Assembly: GCA_963933055.1 (NCBI GenBank)
Contig: CAWVSY010000085.1
Coordinates: 1 to 8,457, forward strand
Length of the DNA: 8,457 bases
Direction: 5' to 3'
Origin: Oleispira sp963933055
GTDB lineage: Bacteria; Pseudomonadota; Gammaproteobacteria; Pseudomonadales; Oceanobacteraceae
Notes under the pieces: generated by a model
Database searches by the model: none
What the model was told of the DNA's origin: nothing
Seen by the model: only the letters and a program-made list of their open reading frames with translations
Shown here: positions 6,043-8,457 of the stretch, in pieces
Numbering within the stretch: position 1 is the first letter of the stretch
Layout of the letters: each line of letters opens with the position of its first letter
Translations under genes and position numbers: made by a program

Positions 6043-7719
6043 TTATTCAATGTCTTTCTTTTCTCCTGCTTGGACGGCATCACTTAATTCTACGTTTTTA
6101 ATGTTCGCTAGGTTCGCTATATTACGCATAATCTCTACGCCCTCAATGCTATAATTTTCAATCATCTCAGCCGTTACTTCATAAGGTGAGCCTAAAGACA
6201 ATCCGAGTTTACCTTTAAGCAGTTTTACCCCTTTTATAATATCGGACCCACCCACTAAACTTAGTGGCAAAATAACATCACCGGGGCGCATATAAGCTTG
6301 TAGATACTTAGGGTTAAAATACTTTAATGTTACTGAACCGTCTTTACTGACATAGGAACGTGATCCTTCAGGAAAGATTAAAAATGGTTCATGCATCACT
6401 TGCTTGAATAAGTCATAGTCCTGCTTATCAAAATCAGCCATCACTTTAATGGCATTGGTAGCATGTAAATAGGCTATAAACTCATTTCTTTCTTCTTCCG
6501 TCAGCACTTCATCTAACCAATTTAAGCCAATATTAAATTCTGCTTGTTCTGATCCTAAATCTGGATAATTTAATATCAGTTGCATAAAGTCTTTATGACT
6601 AAATTGTTCAATTAGTTTCAATCCCGCATTCGGCATTTTAATTAAAAACTGTGTCCGTCGAGCACTGACTTGAAGAGCTTCTGCCAAGCCATCTTCATTT
6701 ACTTTCGTCGTTTTTTGGGAAGGCAAAGTTAAAAATAAATTACCGACGTTACTAGCACCACTTTTCAGAACTAAGCTAGAGAACATACGAGGCCCTACAA
6801 CGGTATTACAGTTCCCGACTAGATTATCAAATCCTAAACGGCGCAGCGCACTGCGTACAAAATAAGGGCCTAAATAGCCTTCATGATGACCAATTATAAA
6901 TACTCGATGGCCATGAGCTTTTAATACAGATGCTTCGTATAAATGTCGAACGCTATCACTTGATTCAATTTTTCTTTTCGAATCATCTTTAAAAGAAGTT
7001 TGATTACCGTCGTCATCAACTAAGATAACATCTTGGATATAGTGGGACTCTAAAATGCTGAAGAGTTTATGCCACAAAGCCCTATCAGGAAGTACAGGTG
7101 ATAAAGAGCGCTTAAATGAAAAAGGAATGGCCAATATTCTTTCTACAGGACTTTTATTAAATTCCTTAAAATATGAGTGCTGCAGCATATGATTTTTACG
7201 CTCAACCAGTTTATCGACCAGTTCAGGGAAATGATCTTTAAAATCTAAGCCATGCTTCGCAGTATTGGTAATAATTTCATCAATATTACGCACAAGCTTG
7301 GCGTTATATGGAGACTTTTTAAAGGCGTAAAATTTTGTCTGTATAAAATCGATTATTGATTTAAAGTTGGTTACCACCCCCGCAGTATGCAAGCTTTGTT
7401 TAATGATTTCAGGCGCTGGAATTTTCATCAACTTATCGACAAGCCAGTGTTTAGCAATATCAATAAAGCCTGCCATCTTTGAAAACATAGCCATTAAAAA
7501 AACGGTCAATTTCGACAAAATGTCGCGTTTATCAATCGATGCTAACGACTTTTCGATATCTGCTTTATTTTGATTGAGCAAATTTAAGGATTCAGACTCA
7601 GTTAAGACAGGCTTAGTTAAATTTTCAGCCTTCTCAGTAGTCTCCTGGTCCTCCCCATGTTGATCGTTATGAGAATTTAGACCTTCTTTTAGCGGATGCT
7701 TCTCATCTTCAGCAGTCAT
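6043..7719 (-). CDS. PlsC/glycerolipid-type acyltransferase-like protein with variant HX4D motif
   Basis: A 558-residue protein with a glycerolipid acyltransferase core at about 265-500. Such enzymes transfer acyl chains to glycerol-3-phosphate or its monoacyl form at the inner membrane. Motif I reads HEGYLG (279-284) in a GHHEGYLGP context, so the usual Asp of HX4D is Gly284 (codon GGC, one base from Asp GAC). Motif III FPEGSRS (449-455) and a motif IV-like VILPLSLVG (482-490) are intact. Residues 1-65 are hydrophilic, rich in Glu, Asp and Lys, probably disordered. Residues 70-100 are hydrophobic or amphipathic and could bind membrane. About 105-260 is a helical region I do not recognise. 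It is much shorter than PlsB (about 800) and longer than PlsC (about 240). AGGT about 10 nt before the ATG is the likely ribosome binding site. It is divergent from the thioredoxin-like gene. The fold call is fairly sure; substrate and activity are unknown. Confidence 0.78.
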   Translation of the reverse strand: MTAEDEKHPLKEGLNSHNDQHGEDQETTEKAENLTKPVLTESESLNLLNQNKADIEKSLASIDKRDILSKLTVFLMAMFSKMAGFIDIAKHWLVDKLMKIPAPEIIKQSLHTAGVVTNFKSIIDFIQTKFYAFKKSPYNAKLVRNIDEIITNTAKHGLDFKDHFPELVDKLVERKNHMLQHSYFKEFNKSPVERILAIPFSFKRSLSPVLPDRALWHKLFSILESHYIQDVILVDDDGNQTSFKDDSKRKIESSDSVRHLYEASVLKAHGHRVFIIGHHEGYLGPYFVRSALRRLGFDNLVGNCNTVVGPRMFSSLVLKSGASNVGNLFLTLPSQKTTKVNEDGLAEALQVSARRTQFLIKMPNAGLKLIEQFSHKDFMQLILNYPDLGSEQAEFNIGLNWLDEVLTEEERNEFIAYLHATNAIKVMADFDKQDYDLFKQVMHEPFLIFPEGSRSYVSKDGSVTLKYFNPKYLQAYMRPGDVILPLSLVGGSDIIKGVKLLKGKLGLSLGSPYEVTAEMIENYSIEGVEIMRNIANLANIKNVELSDAVQAGEKKDIE

Positions 7720-7854
7720 TTAATCAACCTAAAAACGTTCTTTGAATATTACTCATTTTACCCTTCAATAGGCTACAGTTCATCTTTCTAAGTCAAATTA
7801 CTAAGAACTAACATATTTAATATGACTCATATTAAATTAAAAGAGATTGAATAG
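7720..7854. other. Divergent intergenic region between acyltransferase and thioredoxin-like genes
   Basis: These 135 A/T-rich bases must hold the start signals of both divergent genes. On the minus strand TTGACT (7796-7791) is a good -35 match, but no good -10 lies 16-18 nt beyond it. TAAAAT and TAATAT occur closer to the acyltransferase without good -35 partners. On the plus strand TATTTA and TAATAT lie within the palindrome at 7815-7837 without a convincing -35. AGAG about 11 nt before the plus-strand ATG is the likely ribosome binding site. No open frame or RNA gene was seen. Confidence 0.5.
7815..7837. promoter_or_regulatory. Perfect 23-bp palindrome, candidate operator
   Basis: Arms ATTTAATATG and CATATTAAAT are perfect inverted repeats of 10 bp around a 3-nt centre ACT. 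The last base is 17 nt before the start codon of the thioredoxin-like gene, where a bound dimeric regulator would overlap promoter or transcript start. It also lies 18 nt upstream of a TTGACT -35-like element on the opposite strand. It has too little G/C and no T-run, so it does not read as a terminator. No regulator gene is in the window, so the binding protein is unknown. Confidence 0.5.
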
Positions 7855-8364
7855 ATGAATCATCAGTTGAGCCATAAAATAAAAAGCAGTCTTATGGACA
7901 AAAATTTTTGGATCAGTAACGCTAAAACCCTAACACTTCTCATCATTATTATTACGGCCATCACTCAATATCAGCAGCGATCAATGATCAGAGGTTTAGC
8001 CCCTACCTTACCAGGCATTAGTTATAGCGAAAAATACACGCTCGTATATTTTTGGGGCAGTTGGTGCCCTATCTGCAAAACTACATCGCCTTTTGTTAGC
8101 ACATTATCAGAAGAGGGAGACTACAATATTGTATCGGTTGCGCTATCTTCAGGCAGCGACGCTGAAATTACTAGGTATCAAATAGAAAATGGCTATCAAT
8201 TCAAAACCATTAATGATGCTAGCGGTGAAATAAGTAACTCTTGGGGAGTCTCTGTTACTCCTAGTATTTATATCATTAATACAGAGGGAGAAATCACCTA
8301 TATAAGCACAGGAATGACCAGTTTATGGGGGATGCGTTTAAGACTGTGGTTAGCGTCTATTTAA
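7855..8364 (+). CDS. Membrane-anchored TlpA/ScsD-like thioredoxin-fold protein
   Basis: A 169-residue thiol-disulfide oxidoreductase candidate. One hydrophobic segment (about 24-37, LTLLIIIITAIT) after a basic N-terminus suggests an uncleaved anchor with the thioredoxin domain in the periplasm. The domain runs about 45-169, with the active site WCPIC (Cys71 and Cys74) preceded by LVYFWGS, and the cis-proline loop SVTPSIYII with Pro136. CPIC and the size resemble the TlpA-like ScsD / 'protein disulfide oxidoreductase' group rather than DsbA. It may reduce or oxidise exported proteins, or have a role in metal stress as ScsD does; the sequence does not decide. It has no Scs or cytochrome c maturation partners here. 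It is transcribed away from the acyltransferase gene, and a strong terminator follows 42 nt after its stop. A later in-frame ATG (codon 14) is possible but lacks a better ribosome binding site. Confidence 0.83.
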   Translation: MNHQLSHKIKSSLMDKNFWISNAKTLTLLIIIITAITQYQQRSMIRGLAPTLPGISYSEKYTLVYFWGSWCPICKTTSPFVSTLSEEGDYNIVSVALSSGSDAEITRYQIENGYQFKTINDASGEISNSWGVSVTPSIYIINTEGEITYISTGMTSLWGMRLRLWLASI

Positions 8365-8405
8365 AAAGGCCTGTGTTTGAGGGCAGCACTTTCTTACAGG
8401 CAAAA

Positions 8406-8439
8406 AAAAACCCTAACAGGCAGACCTGTTAGGGTTTTT
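8406..8439. terminator. Bidirectional rho-independent terminator
   Basis: A perfect 15-bp inverted repeat (AAAAACCCTAACAGG and CCTGTTAGGGTTTTT) around a 4-nt loop CAGA. Read on the plus strand the hairpin ends in TTTTT and ends transcription of the thioredoxin-like gene. Read on the minus strand it is followed by nine consecutive T residues (complement of 8402-8410), so it is even better placed to stop a minus-strand transcript coming from beyond the right edge. This suggests a convergent gene there. Confidence 0.88.
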
Positions 8440-8457
8440 AGAATAAGAGCTTGACGA

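Noticed and set aside
7367..7573. Plus-strand open frame of 68 codons
   Set aside because: It is antisense to the acyltransferase gene and matches nothing I recognise.
8440..8457. End of a minus-strand gene (frame reading VKLLF then TAA) at the right edge
   Set aside because: Only 18 bases are visible, and another minus frame stays open as well. The bidirectional terminator hints at a convergent gene, but it cannot be called.

Overview
The window looks like chromosomal DNA from a gammaproteobacterium with modest GC content, plausibly a marine Oceanospirillales- or Alteromonadales-like lineage. The basis is that SelD and SelU align closely, residue for residue, with what I recall of the Escherichia coli proteins, and that the base composition is A/T-leaning. 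No database search was run, so the lineage is an inference.

Layout, left to right. Positions 1-5264 hold a compact five-gene run on the minus strand, transcribed from right to left: selD (selenophosphate synthase), selU/mnmH (tRNA 2-selenouridine synthase), then a PhnD-like periplasmic binding protein, a PhnC-like ATPase and a tandem-fused PhnE-like permease whose 3' end is cut by the left edge. Gaps are 2, 42, about 4 and 9 nt, and a weak promoter candidate lies just upstream of selD. The permease region (1-1367) is a gene rather than empty DNA: it reads open for 455 codons to the window edge.

The run reads as a selenium-use operon. The ABC transporter would import a selenium oxyanion, selenide made from it would be activated by SelD to selenophosphate, and SelU would use that to convert 2-thiouridine to 2-selenouridine at the wobble position of certain tRNAs. 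The two enzymes are firm calls. The transporter substrate is inferred from gene context and from my recollection of a named 'putative selenate ABC transporter' binding-protein family.

Positions 5357-7719 hold two more minus-strand genes: a DnaQ-like DEDDh 3'-5' exonuclease, and upstream of it a 558-residue membrane-associated acyltransferase of the PlsC/glycerolipid type. The latter keeps the FPEGSRS motif but has Gly where the HX4D motif should have Asp. These genes may be transcribed into the selD run, since no terminator is visible between them.

A 135-nt divergent intergenic region (7720-7854) carries a perfect 23-bp palindrome. Beyond it, on the plus strand, lies a small membrane-anchored TlpA/ScsD-like thioredoxin-fold protein (7855-8364). 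A strong, nearly symmetrical terminator hairpin (8406-8439) follows. No RNA genes, CRISPR arrays, insertion sequences or attachment sites were seen.
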